A stretch of 64,000 nt of DNA from positions 62,001 through 126,000 of the forward strand of contig NZ_NFLV01000006.1 of NCBI RefSeq assembly GCF_002161065.1, in the 5' to 3' direction. Positions 26,439 to 35,289 of the stretch are shown here, piece after piece. A program made the position numbers and the translations under genes. How positions within the stretch are numbered: position 1 is the stretch's first letter; each line of letters begins with the position of its first letter. The DNA is from Eubacterium sp. An11 (lineage in GTDB: Bacteria; Bacillota; Clostridia; Lachnospirales; Lachnospiraceae). The notes below the pieces were generated by a model, which was given only the letters and a program-made list of their open reading frames with translations, did no database searches and was not told the origin of the DNA.

Positions 26439-27176
26439 ATGTTATATGTTAAAAATCTTCACAAATCTTACATAGTAGGCAACAAAGAGTACCCGGTACT
26501 GAAAGGCGTCAGTTTTCAGATTGCCAAGGGGGAATTCGTGGCGGTGATGGGGCCATCCGGTTCCGGCAAGAGCACCCTCTTAAACTGTATTTCCTGCTAT
26601 ATTCCTTTTGATAAGGGGGAAATTACCCTGGGCGGCACACAGCTTACCAATCTCAGCGAAACAGAGCTGGCAAAGGTGCGAAATGAAAAACTGGGATTTG
26701 TGTTTCAGGATTTCATGCTGCTGGACGGACTCACGGTTCGCGAGAACATTCTTGTTCCCCGCATCATTCAGGGAAAGGTGGATCAGGAGGCAGAAACTTT
26801 TGCCGACCGGCTGATCGCTCTTTTCGGCATTGAACACATCAGGAATAAATATCCGGCCGAGATTTCCGGCGGTGAAAAACAGCGGACGGCTGTGGCCCGC
26901 AGTCTCATCAATGACCCTTATGTGATTCTTGCCGACGAACCCACAGGAAATCTGGACAGTAAGTCCAGCCGCACCGTCATTGATTCCTTCAAACACGCCA
27001 AGAAACAAATGAATGCTACCATTTTCATGGTGACCCATGACAGCTTCGCCGCCTCCTTCTGCGACCGGGTTATCCTCCTGAAAGACGGAACCGTCCACCG
27101 GCAGCTGGAGAAAACCGGCAGCCGCAGCGATTTCCAGGACCAGCTTCTGGACGCCATCAAAGAAATGAGCGAGTAA
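26439..27176 (+). CDS. ABC transporter ATP-binding protein (BceA/MacB-like)
   Basis: The 245-residue ATPase has Walker A GPSGSGKST, Q-loop FVFQDFMLLDGLTV, signature ISGGEKQRTAVARSL, Walker B VILADEPTGNLDS and the H-loop MVTHD. The LADEPTGNLD pattern is that of the LolD/MacB/BceA group, which act with FtsX-like permeases. The ATG at 26439 follows AGGAAGG. It precedes the permease gene by 45 bases and is divergent from its presumed LytTR two-component regulators. Such modules sense or remove peptide antibiotics in Firmicutes; the ligand here is unknown. Confidence 0.92.
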   Translation: MLYVKNLHKSYIVGNKEYPVLKGVSFQIAKGEFVAVMGPSGSGKSTLLNCISCYIPFDKGEITLGGTQLTNLSETELAKVRNEKLGFVFQDFMLLDGLTVRENILVPRIIQGKVDQEAETFADRLIALFGIEHIRNKYPAEISGGEKQRTAVARSLINDPYVILADEPTGNLDSKSSRTVIDSFKHAKKQMNATIFMVTHDSFAASFCDRVILLKDGTVHRQLEKTGSRSDFQDQLLDAIKEMSE

Positions 27177-27221
27177 CACGCATCCGCGGTCGAACACTAT
27201 CAAAAAGGAAGGAGATTTCAT

Positions 27222-29393
27222 ATGAAAACAGAAAAATCAAACAACACCATGCAGTCCATGGAGCGGAAACTTCAGAAGGCCGACCGGAAACAGGCATCTC
27301 TGTACCTGTTCTGTAATTTTATCTCTCTGATGCTGATTTCCGCGTATTCTGCCATGATGTTTTCACCAACCATCCTTGGTATTCTGCCGGAAGGCGGAGA
27401 CAGCCGAAAACAGATGTACGCAATTTTTGTACTTTCTCTCTTCGGCTGCGTGATTTTCACCATCTACGCGTCCAGTTTATTTTTCCGCAAAAAATCCCGC
27501 CAGCTGGGCATACTGATGGCACTGGGCGCCTCCCGGAACCGCCTGGCGCCGGGATTATTCCGTGAAGTTTTTACCCTGAGCGCCGGCTCTTCCGTGCTGG
27601 GGATCATCGCCGGTTTTCCATTTGTATGGCTGCTCTGGAACGGGTTCCGGCTGTTTGTAGTCGACAGTGCTGAGATGACATTACATTTTGACTTTACATG
27701 TCTGGTCGTGTCCGCGATGTTTCTTCTCATCGTCATTGCTTTTTCCTGCCTGACCGCATGGAGATATCTCCGGAAAACCAACATCATCGATATCGTACAG
27801 GAAGAACACAAGAATGAACCCGTCCGTGAACCGGGACGGTGGTGCGGCCCGGCGGGCATCATCATTCTCTTTGCCGGCGCCATCATCGGCTACGGAGCTC
27901 CCGGCGTTTACATGAATGTTTTTTCGGCCTATCCGCCGGAATGGATCAATATTTTATACGCGCCGGTCTTTATAGGACTTTACATGATCATGCTCCATAC
28001 CGTCGTCCACGGATGGAGCCGCCGGAAAAAACATCCTTACAAAAATATCATTGCCCGCAGTATGATGAAGTTTCAGGGCAGGCAGACGGTAAATAATCTT
28101 CTGGTCAGCACGGTACTCATCGCCGGAGGATGTTTCGGTATTTTCTATATTCCGATCCTCTCCACCTCCTCCATCCTGGAGACCAGCAGCCGGGACTATG
28201 ATTATTTCTTTTACAACCGGGCCGATCAGAATGTTCCGGACCAGGCAGCAATCGAGGATCTGGCCGCCGGCTACGACCTGAAGCTGACCGGCTGGCAGGA
28301 TCATGAATACCTGAGCCTGGCCACAGACGGCAACACCAGGGTGGAAGACGGACGACAATTTCATTACGAATATGCTCCCCTGCTCTCCGAATGTAAAATC
28401 ATCTCCGAGGACACTTACAATCAGATTACCGGAGATGATATCGACATTCCGGCAGGCGTCTGCTATGGCACCACTTCCACCAGCCAGGAAGATTCCTACT
28501 GGATCACCACTGATCTGACCAAGTTCACCAATATGTGCACCATGGAAAGCTTCGACACAAAGTTTGCCGGATTTCTTCAGTATGATCTCATGTCGGGTAC
28601 CAGCAGCAGCTTTTATGTGGTGGACAACAGCGACTTTGCCGCTCTGTCCCAAAATCTCACCGATGACTGGAAGGGAAATATATTCTTATTCAATGTGGAC
28701 GGGGAAGATAATTACGAATTTGCCAGACAGCTTTACCTAAACTTTGTTCATTCTTTTGACTCCAGCTGCGAAGTTATCAACGCCTACGACCGGGTGGCAA
28801 AATATGTGGCTGAACAAAACGGTCAAGTCTACTGGGGCGACACCGACGAGATGACTAAGGTCAGCTATGACAACCCGGACTCCACGGACTTCCGCATGTA
28901 CTGGAGCTATATGCCGAAAATCCGCCTTCTGGATCAGAATGACTTTATGCAGAACTTCGCCGTTTTCCTGATGATGTTCCTCTTCATCGCCATCATCTGT
29001 TTCACAGCGGCTCTGATCATCTGCTACACCCGCTGCCAGACCATCGCCCTCAACAACCGTTACGTCTTTGATGATCTGCGTCGGCTGGGCGCATCGCCAA
29101 AATTCCTGGCACAGGAGGTCAAAAACCAGTGCGGCAAAGTCTTCACCGTTCCGGCCACTGTGGGCATGACCGTCATGTTTCTCCTTTACATTATGATCAT
29201 GTACGCCAATGACAACACCTTCTCCGGCCCGGAAATCGTGGGACTGGGCGTCTGCTTCTGCGTGCTGCTGATGATTGGTATTTTTATCTATGGCGTTTAT
29301 TTTAAAACACTGGAGAAGATACGAAAGCAGCTGGGGATTTGTAAATCTCTTTGCAGCCCACAGAAGGCTGCTTTACCGAAGACAAGGCATTGA
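27222..29393 (+). CDS. FtsX-domain ABC permease (BceB-like)
   Basis: The 723-residue protein has about ten membrane helices in the FtsX arrangement. FtsX-like blocks sit at residues 60-200 (KKSRQLGILMALGASRNRL is the coupling segment) and 570-700 (VFDDLRRLGASPKFLAQEVK), with a large extracellular domain of about 230 residues (roughly 330-565) between helices. That domain is the hallmark of BceB-type peptide-sensing permeases. The ribosome site AAGGAAGGAG precedes the ATG. Together with the upstream ATPase it forms a complete transporter; with the divergent LytTR system it may form a detoxification and signalling unit. Confidence 0.9.
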   Translation: MKTEKSNNTMQSMERKLQKADRKQASLYLFCNFISLMLISAYSAMMFSPTILGILPEGGDSRKQMYAIFVLSLFGCVIFTIYASSLFFRKKSRQLGILMALGASRNRLAPGLFREVFTLSAGSSVLGIIAGFPFVWLLWNGFRLFVVDSAEMTLHFDFTCLVVSAMFLLIVIAFSCLTAWRYLRKTNIIDIVQEEHKNEPVREPGRWCGPAGIIILFAGAIIGYGAPGVYMNVFSAYPPEWINILYAPVFIGLYMIMLHTVVHGWSRRKKHPYKNIIARSMMKFQGRQTVNNLLVSTVLIAGGCFGIFYIPILSTSSILETSSRDYDYFFYNRADQNVPDQAAIEDLAAGYDLKLTGWQDHEYLSLATDGNTRVEDGRQFHYEYAPLLSECKIISEDTYNQITGDDIDIPAGVCYGTTSTSQEDSYWITTDLTKFTNMCTMESFDTKFAGFLQYDLMSGTSSSFYVVDNSDFAALSQNLTDDWKGNIFLFNVDGEDNYEFARQLYLNFVHSFDSSCEVINAYDRVAKYVAEQNGQVYWGDTDEMTKVSYDNPDSTDFRMYWSYMPKIRLLDQNDFMQNFAVFLMMFLFIAIICFTAALIICYTRCQTIALNNRYVFDDLRRLGASPKFLAQEVKNQCGKVFTVPATVGMTVMFLLYIMIMYANDNTFSGPEIVGLGVCFCVLLMIGIFIYGVYFKTLEKIRKQLGICKSLCSPQKAALPKTRH

Positions 29394-29991
29394 TAAAAGT
29401 TCTCCTCCTCCACTTCGGCAGACTGGTACCTGACTGTATTTCGTCAATATAAATCAGACGCCTGCGCTCACAGTCGTCGTCAAACCATATCAATACCTCG
29501 TCTTCTCCAAATGCAGTCTGCGTGCATAGAGATTTACAAAGAATCCTGGCTACTCTGGCGAAACAACAGATTGTGGCAGTTTTGATTATTAAACGGTCCC
29601 ATCGATGATAACAAAAATACCTGATTCAAACCGACAGAAGCGTTACCTGTGTGGCTGGCTCTGTAAGTTCATGCCAGACAGACGCGACCGTAAATTTTGG
29701 TACCCGCTGATTCATCTGTAGCCATAACCTGCTGTTTTGTCAACGTAGCACAGGATTTTTGTAAAGGTGGAACAGAGATTTTTCCAATATACAGATGCTA
29801 TTCGGAGTGCATACAGATTCCGACCGTGAGCTGTGAGGGAGGACTGTCTAAGACCTGCTGATCAGAAAATATCAGCAGTCCGAGTGAGGGTCGAGCCGGG
29901 AGGAACTGTATGAAAACGAATGGCATCGTCTGATATATGAGAAATCTGTCATCACCTTTACAAATCCCAATTTCATAAAAAAAGAGCATTC
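29394..29991. other. 600-base spacer with possible coding remnant
   Basis: No intact gene was found. On the minus strand a frame from about 29610 to 29400 reads without stops and contains EDEVLIWFDDDCERRRLIYI and DEIQSGTSLPKWRRR. It looks protein-like but has no start signal and runs into the permease gene's 3' end. No insertion sequence ends were recognised. Confidence 0.3.
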
Positions 29992-30004
29992 TCATGCTCT
30001 TTTT
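29977..30004 (-). terminator. Rho-independent terminator of the zinc transporter operon
   Basis: On the minus strand an 11-base stem (30004-29994 with 29989-29979) with a 4-base loop runs into a T run. The permease stop codon (29992-29994) overlaps the hairpin at its loop. Confidence 0.85.
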
Positions 30005-30783
30005 AAGAAGGTCAGGAAAAATACACCGGAGGCCAGCAACACGATCATCGGCCCGGTGGCAATGTCCGTATAGTAAGAAAGAATCAGTCCGGCCACGCCA
30101 CAGACCACGGCGATGAGGACGGAGAAGAGATGATAACTGCGCATATTTCTCGCCAGATTTCTCGCCGCCGCTGCCGGAAGAATCAGCAGGGCGTTGATGA
30201 TCAAAAGTCCCACCCACTGGATGGACAGCATGACGATGATGGCCAGCAGAATCACGAACAGGTTATCATACAGACGCACCGAAATTCCCTTGCTCTGGGC
30301 CAGGGACGGATTAACGCTGACGAAATGCAGACGGTTAAAACAAAACAGCCAGAATGCCACCGTCAAAGCGAAGGCGATGAGCAGCCCCCAAAGCTCTGTA
30401 CGGGTGATACTTAAAATATCTCCGATCAGGAGAGAGTTATATTTTGAAAAATTCCCTCCCACAGACAGTACTGCCAGTCCCACTGCGAGGCCGCAGGAGG
30501 CAAACACGCTAATGACCGTCTCGGCACCGGCCTTGCCCCGGTATTTAATCCAGTTTAAGAGCAGGGCAAACAGGATACCGAAGAGAATCATGGAAAGGGT
30601 CGTATCAGTCATGCCAAGGATCACGCCCAGAGCAATGCCGGTGATTGCCGAATGTCCCAGGGCGTCGGAAAAGAACGCCATCTTGTTATTGACGATCATT
30701 GTCCCCAGCAGTCCGAACAGAGGGGTGATCAGCAGCACTGCCGCCAGGGCATTTTTCATAAATTCATATTCAAACATAGTCAT
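29992..30783 (-). CDS. znuB: Metal (zinc) ABC transporter permease
   Basis: The 263-residue protein has about eight helices of the ABC-3 family, with FMKNALAAVLLITPLFGLLG at the start, FSDALGHSAITGIALG in the middle and VGLLIINALLILPAAAARN, the usual metal-permease segments. Its start overlaps the end of the ATPase gene by four bases. ABC-3 permeases carry zinc or manganese; the zinc assignment rests on the His-rich loop of the binding protein encoded upstream. Confidence 0.9.
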   Translation of the reverse strand: MTMFEYEFMKNALAAVLLITPLFGLLGTMIVNNKMAFFSDALGHSAITGIALGVILGMTDTTLSMILFGILFALLLNWIKYRGKAGAETVISVFASCGLAVGLAVLSVGGNFSKYNSLLIGDILSITRTELWGLLIAFALTVAFWLFCFNRLHFVSVNPSLAQSKGISVRLYDNLFVILLAIIVMLSIQWVGLLIINALLILPAAAARNLARNMRSYHLFSVLIAVVCGVAGLILSYYTDIATGPMIVLLASGVFFLTFLKRA

Positions 30784-31577
30784 TCCTCCTCTGCTTTACG
30801 ACCGGACAGCGCCGCCGCAGATGGTGCAAACAGCGGATGTTCCGCATATCCGAACGTTTTCCGGAACACATCGGTCCGGTATACCTGCTCCGGCGTTCCT
30901 TCGGCCTCCACAGTTTTATCCAGTAAAATCACCCGGTCAGAATACTCGTAGACAAAATCCAGATCATGGCTGATCATCAAAATAGACAGGTCATATTTCC
31001 CCTTCAACTCATCCAGAAGCTCATAAAAAAGAGTGGTTCCGTTCCTGTCAATACCGGAAATCGGCTCATCCAGAAGCAGCAGGTTGGGCATCGGGCAGGT
31101 AGCCACAGAAAGAAGCACCCGCTGCAGTTCTCCCCCGGACAGGTCTCCCAGACATTGGTCGATGAGATCCTCCGCCTGAAAATGCGACAGCTCCTCTTTT
31201 ACTTTTTCATAGGTTCTTTTATCCTTCATAAGCCACACCGGACGACGGCTGATACAGGATGCAAAGAAATCATACACCGTGGTGGGCGTGTTTTTATCAA
31301 AAGCCAGGTGCTGCGGTACATAACCGATTTTCATCCGGCTCCGCCGGCCACTGCGCATATCCTCAAAAATGATTCTTCCTTTATAAGGAATTTCTCCCAG
31401 CAGCGCTTTCATGAGCGTGGATTTGCCGGCGCCGTTTTTTCCGATTATGGTCAGCATCTCCCCGCAGTAGAGATGAAAATTTACATCTTCCAAAATATGA
31501 TTATTATCCAGAGTGACATCCACATGTTCAATTTTTGTGCAGTGATTTCCGCACATTTTCGGTTTGATTCGCCGCAT
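30780..31577 (-). CDS. znuC: Metal (zinc) ABC transporter ATP-binding protein
   Basis: The 265-residue ATPase has Walker A GKNGAGKST, Q-loop YVPQHLAFDK, signature LSGGELQRVLLSVA, Walker B LLLDEPISGIDRNG and the H-loop MISHD. These features match the ZnuC/MntB group. It starts two bases after the stop of the binding-protein gene, and its stop overlaps the permease start. The C-terminal tail is longer than usual by some 20 residues. Confidence 0.9.
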   Translation of the reverse strand: MRRIKPKMCGNHCTKIEHVDVTLDNNHILEDVNFHLYCGEMLTIIGKNGAGKSTLMKALLGEIPYKGRIIFEDMRSGRRSRMKIGYVPQHLAFDKNTPTTVYDFFASCISRRPVWLMKDKRTYEKVKEELSHFQAEDLIDQCLGDLSGGELQRVLLSVATCPMPNLLLLDEPISGIDRNGTTLFYELLDELKGKYDLSILMISHDLDFVYEYSDRVILLDKTVEAEGTPEQVYRTDVFRKTFGYAEHPLFAPSAAALSGRKAEEE

Positions 31578-31579
31578 TT

Positions 31580-32785
31580 TTATTCCTCCAGACTATCGGC
31601 ATTCTGCGCCGCAGTTTTCAATGCTTCCAGGTTCTTTCTCATGCTGTCCAGCCAGGCATCCCTGTCATACTCCCCGCTGACGCAGGAATCCAGCTGATAC
31701 ACTTCCATCCCTGTCTCTCCCGCCAGCAGATTGGATATCCGCCCTGAATACTGACTGTCAGATAAAATGATCCCGTCTCCGGCTTCTTCCACCAGATCGA
31801 TGAGCGTGCGGATTTCTTTTGCCGAAAAACCGCTGTCCTTTTCCACATCGACTGTTTCCAGAACCGGAAAGCCAAAGGCATCTGCCAGATAGGCAAAACT
31901 TTCATGGAGAAGTACACAGCCCTTCTTCGGGGTGATGGTTTTTAAATCTTCATTTTCTGCCATCAGAGTGTCAATTTTCTCTTTATATTCCAGATAGTTC
32001 TGCTCATACTCTTCCCGGTGAGCCGGGTCCATCTCACCCAGAGCGGAAGCAATATATGAAAGTTCCTGTTCATAAAGTTCCGGGTTCAGCCAGGTATGCG
32101 GGTTGACTTCCCCGGACTCCAGATCGCCGGCGGACGCATCCGTGTGATCAGCAGAAACAGCCTCTGCCCCGAATCCCTCATCCCGGTGGGCAAAATCCTC
32201 CTCTGCCGCAGATACAGACTGATCTTCAGGCTGATCTTCCTCCTCATGGGCATGTTCGTGTCCTTCATGGGCGTGTTCCTCCCCGGGGAGAAGCGCACCG
32301 GTTTCCACTCCGTCTAAAGCATATAAAATATTCAGAGACGGATACGTATCGAGCACATCCGAAAGAAAATCTTCCATACCACCGCCGTTGGCCAGAAACA
32401 CATCGGCCCCCTCCAGGGATACCAGATCTCCCGGACGGAGCTGATAATCATGGAGACATCCGGTCTGTGGTTCCGCCATATTCGCGATCTCCACCCCATC
32501 TACACCATCGGTGAGATTCATGACCATGATATAGAGGGGATAGAAGGACGTGACAATACGGAAAGAACTGCCGCCATCGGCCGCCCCTTCTTTTTGACAC
32601 CCCGCCAGCATCCCGACGCTAAGACAAAACACAAGAGCCGCTGCCAGAACAGTATTTTTTAGCTTCAGCGGAGACATCCTCCATTTTTCGGAACAGCCGT
32701 TCCGCTTTACTTTCTGTCTCCTTTCAGCCACTACTGTCTTTCTCTTTAAAATCTCCCGTTCCAATGCTTTTCCGCCCTCACTCAT
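31580..32785 (-). CDS. znuA: Zinc-binding lipoprotein of the ABC transporter
   Basis: Captures zinc outside the membrane for the ZnuBC permease. The body is a cluster A-I binding protein: RIVTSFYPLYIMVMNL, the metal His in CLHDYQLRPGD, EVNPHTWLNP and LLHESFAYLADAFGF. It carries the acidic, His-rich loop HAHEGHEHAHEEEDQ typical of zinc-specific members. The lipobox is LAGC. The start is uncertain: an ATG at 32785 overlaps the maf stop and gives a 50-residue lead before the signal peptide, while an ATG at 32677 gives a normal lipoprotein signal but has GGAGG directly abutting it. The gene is coupled to maf upstream and to znuC downstream. Confidence 0.9.
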   Translation of the reverse strand: MSEGGKALEREILKRKTVVAERRQKVKRNGCSEKWRMSPLKLKNTVLAAALVFCLSVGMLAGCQKEGAADGGSSFRIVTSFYPLYIMVMNLTDGVDGVEIANMAEPQTGCLHDYQLRPGDLVSLEGADVFLANGGGMEDFLSDVLDTYPSLNILYALDGVETGALLPGEEHAHEGHEHAHEEEDQPEDQSVSAAEEDFAHRDEGFGAEAVSADHTDASAGDLESGEVNPHTWLNPELYEQELSYIASALGEMDPAHREEYEQNYLEYKEKIDTLMAENEDLKTITPKKGCVLLHESFAYLADAFGFPVLETVDVEKDSGFSAKEIRTLIDLVEEAGDGIILSDSQYSGRISNLLAGETGMEVYQLDSCVSGEYDRDAWLDSMRKNLEALKTAAQNADSLEE

Positions 32786-33377
32786 CAATTCCGTTTTCCT
32801 TCCATAACCGGCGCAGGCGGCTTACCAGCTCACAGAGAGGCAGTCCGACCACATTATAATAATCTCCGCAGATGCCGGAAATAAACACTGCGGCTCTTCC
32901 CTGGATTCCGTAAGCGCCCGCCTTGTCCATAGGTTCTCCGGTGGACACATACCAGCGGATCTCCTCATCGGTCATTTCCCGCATGGTCACATCCGTACAC
33001 ACATGAAACTTTTCTTCCGCGATCAGATGTCCATCCGACAAAAGAAGCAGGGACACCCCAGTGTAAACCTGATGAGTCCTGCCGGAAAGAGAACGAAGCA
33101 TCTTTACCGCGCCTTCCTCCCCATCTGGTTTGCCCAGGACCTTGCCATCAATGGCTACCACTGTATCCGCGCCGATCACTGTGACAGCGTCCGCCGCATC
33201 CTGATGCGGTCCTGCCACAGCCTCCGCTTTCCGGTGGGACAGTTCCTCCACCAGTTCTCCCGGATGGGGCGCCTGTATATTTTCGTCGGCATCGCTGACC
33301 TCTATGATAAAATCATATCCGGCCTGCTCCAGAAGTTCTTTCCTTCTGGGAGAGCCGGATGCCAGAATAATCTTCAT
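32778..33377 (-). CDS. maf: Maf-like nucleoside triphosphate pyrophosphatase
   Basis: Maf proteins hydrolyse dTTP, UTP and modified nucleotides to monophosphates and arrest septum formation when overproduced. The 199-residue protein begins MKIILASGSPRRKELL, the substrate-binding signature, and has VIGADTVVAIDGKVLGKP (catalytic Asp) and MDKAGAYGIQGRAAVF, all diagnostic. GGAGA precedes the ATG. It overlaps znuA by eight bases if the upstream znuA start is used. Its placement ahead of the zinc genes is probably incidental. Confidence 0.93.
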   Translation of the reverse strand: MKIILASGSPRRKELLEQAGYDFIIEVSDADENIQAPHPGELVEELSHRKAEAVAGPHQDAADAVTVIGADTVVAIDGKVLGKPDGEEGAVKMLRSLSGRTHQVYTGVSLLLLSDGHLIAEEKFHVCTDVTMREMTDEEIRWYVSTGEPMDKAGAYGIQGRAAVFISGICGDYYNVVGLPLCELVSRLRRLWKENGIDE

Positions 33378-33413
33378 TATAATAAACTCTCCTCGTAAAA
33401 ACAGAATAAAAAA

Positions 33414-33516
33414 TTATGATGATACCCGGACAAACCGCCCCGCTCACCGGCCGATTTTGCTTTGAGGCGAAACCGGACCGGGTATCGCGCCGTATTTTGT
33501 CCTTGTATCATCATAA
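33414..33516 (-). terminator. Elaborate terminator downstream of cfa
   Basis: On the minus strand a 12-base arm (33516-33505) pairs with 33425-33414, and GGACAAA-type arms (33502-33496 with 33434-33428) extend the stem. A T-rich run follows. Some 60 bases of GC-rich sequence with their own CCGG pairings sit at the apex, making a structured RNA of about 100 bases. Confidence 0.65.
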
Positions 33517-33546
33517 GCGATAAACAAAAAAGAATCAATAAATTTT

Positions 33547-34713
33547 TTAGTACCACCGTGTCATCGGCAGATCATTGTTTACATCGTTGGTAAACAGAAT
33601 CTGATGCAGATCGATGATACCGTTCATGAAAGTTGCCGCGCAGGCGCATAAGTAAAGCTCCCACATACGGGCAAACCGGTCTCCGAACATCTCCACGACC
33701 TCATCTTTATGCTCCTGGAAGTTCTTATTCCAGCACAGAAGAGTCTTATTGTAATGACGGCGCAGACTTTCCACATCGAGGGTATAGAAACGATGATCAC
33801 CGGCAATGTTGATAATCTCTCTCAATGACGGAATCACTCCGCCCGGGAAAATATATTTCTTGATCCAGGCGTCACCCGGATGTTCCTGAAGAGCGCTGAT
33901 ATAATGAAGAAGGAATAATCCGCCCGGCTCCATAACCTCTTTGACACTGCGCATAAACAGATCATAATTATCCCGTCCCACATGCTCCAGCATGCCGACG
34001 CTGACCACACGGTCAAACTTCATACCACTCTTTGGCAGATCACGGTAATCCATCAATTCCACTTTCAGCTGGCCTTCCAGCCCTTCTTCCACGATTCTTT
34101 CTTCGAATTTCTTCTTCTGCTCTTTGCTTAATGTGATGCCGACGCCTTTGATACCATATTTTTTCGCCGCCTCAATGAGGAGGAAGCCCCATCCGCATCC
34201 GATATCCAGAAGGGTCATATCTTTCTGCAGATACAATTTTTCCAGAATACGATCTACCTTATTCACCTGTGCCTGGTACAGCGTATCATCCGGATTCTTA
34301 AAATATCCGCAGGAATAGCTCAGAGTTTCATCCAGCCACAGCTTATAAAAATCATTTCCGATATCATAATGAGAAGATACTTCCTTGGACTGATTGGATT
34401 TGCTCAAAGATGAAAAAATCAATTTTTTCAGAGATTTCTGGTCGGTAGAAAACTTACCCATCTGTCCCATAAACATATTAAGGGCATGGTAAAGGTCTCC
34501 CTCGATCTCCATATCTCTGTCCATATACGCCTCGCCCAGGGCGATGGATGTGCTTGTCAGCAGATCCTTCATGGAAGGAACCTTATTGAAAACAACGGTA
34601 AATTCTGATTTACCTTCTCCGATCTGCGCCTCTTCATCTCCGATTTTTACTGTGAAGGGATGCTCATCAAATTTCTGTAAGAATGTCACTAAAGCTTTTG
34701 CCTCTAAATTCAT
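33547..34713 (-). CDS. cfa: Cyclopropane-fatty-acyl-phospholipid synthase
   Basis: Uses S-adenosylmethionine to convert unsaturated acyl chains of membrane phospholipids to cyclopropane chains. The 388-residue protein shows VSSHYDIGNDFYKLWLD, SYSCGYF, the SAM-binding LLDIGCGWG, VGITLSKEQ and VSVGMLEHVG, and the late FPGGVIPSL, all in family order. The ATG at 34713 with AGGAG eight bases upstream is preferred to an in-frame start 11 codons earlier. It is monocistronic, with a structured terminator separating it from maf. Confidence 0.95.
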   Translation of the reverse strand: MNLEAKALVTFLQKFDEHPFTVKIGDEEAQIGEGKSEFTVVFNKVPSMKDLLTSTSIALGEAYMDRDMEIEGDLYHALNMFMGQMGKFSTDQKSLKKLIFSSLSKSNQSKEVSSHYDIGNDFYKLWLDETLSYSCGYFKNPDDTLYQAQVNKVDRILEKLYLQKDMTLLDIGCGWGFLLIEAAKKYGIKGVGITLSKEQKKKFEERIVEEGLEGQLKVELMDYRDLPKSGMKFDRVVSVGMLEHVGRDNYDLFMRSVKEVMEPGGLFLLHYISALQEHPGDAWIKKYIFPGGVIPSLREIINIAGDHRFYTLDVESLRRHYNKTLLCWNKNFQEHKDEVVEMFGDRFARMWELYLCACAATFMNGIIDLHQILFTNDVNNDLPMTRWY

Positions 34714-34901
34714 ACTGTCACTCCTGTTCTTTTCATACAATTTCAAAACGTTTCATATCTGCATGTCCAAAACTACGGTAATTCCTCGTTTTTATTATCG
34801 TTTGTAAAGACCAACAGAATAACACTCCTATTTTAGCACAAACAAAATAAAAATGCTTCTATTTTTTATTTATAAATATTATCCGCCCTCCGGATATGCC
34901 A

Positions 34902-34940
34902 GCGGACCGGCGCGGCACACAAGATGCCGCCCCGGTCCGC
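34902..34940. other. GC-rich hairpin in intergenic region
   Basis: GCGGACCGG (34902-34910) pairs with CCGGTCCGC (34932-34940), with GGC/GCC pairing further in. There is no T run beside it, so it may be a structural element rather than a terminator. Confidence 0.4.
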
Positions 34941-35014
34941 CGGTTCAGGAAAGTTATTATATGATCAAAATAAAACTGATTGGCTGATGTCATGCAGGTA
35001 TTTGTAATACCCGT

Positions 35015-35226
35015 TTTTGTAACCACCCGGATTGCTCCGCGTTTCACGCTCCCGCAATCCTCCCCTCATTCGCATTCCGCTCTATCGAGCTTCTTGCTCA
35101 TGTGGGGGCGGCCATTCGTTCTCTTTCTTTTGTAACCACCCGGATTGCTCCGCGTTTCACGCTCCCGCAATCCTCCCCTCATTCGCATTCCGCTCTATCG
35201 AGCTTCTTGCTCATGTGGGGGCGGCC
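35015..35226. repeat. Two tandem copies of a 99-base repeat
   Basis: Copies at 35015-35113 and 35128-35226 appear identical and are offset by 113 bases with a 14-base spacer. Each contains the inverted pair GGATTGC/GCAATCC and a second small pair GAGC/GCTC, and ends GGGGGCGGCC. Identity over such a length between copies implies a recent duplication or ongoing homogenisation. Short frames across the unit are not credible genes. Confidence 0.85.
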
Positions 35227-35230
35227 CTCT

Positions 35231-35276
35231 AAAACACGCATCTGCTTTCATGCAAGCACGAGCAGATGCATGTTTT
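35231..35276 (-). terminator. Hairpin downstream of gltD, probable terminator
   Basis: A 16-base stem (35231-35246 with 35261-35276, one mismatch) begins and ends with AAAA/TTTT. The T run on the minus strand is short, so strength is uncertain. Confidence 0.55.
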
Positions 35277-35289
35277 GATGGCCTGGTGG

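Noticed and set aside
29302-29493. 63-codon minus-strand gene
   Set aside because: Begins at a TTG without ribosome site and overlaps the permease gene end; kept only as a possible remnant.
34902-34940. Terminator of gltD or cfa
   Set aside because: The hairpin has no adjacent T run and lies about 350 bases from the gltD stop; listed only as a structural element.
34859-35047. 62-codon minus-strand frame overlapping the 99-base repeat
   Set aside because: Frame runs across a repeat and a hairpin; more likely non-coding.
35015-35226. CRISPR array
   Set aside because: Only two copies, with a 99-base unit and a 14-base spacer, and no cas genes nearby.
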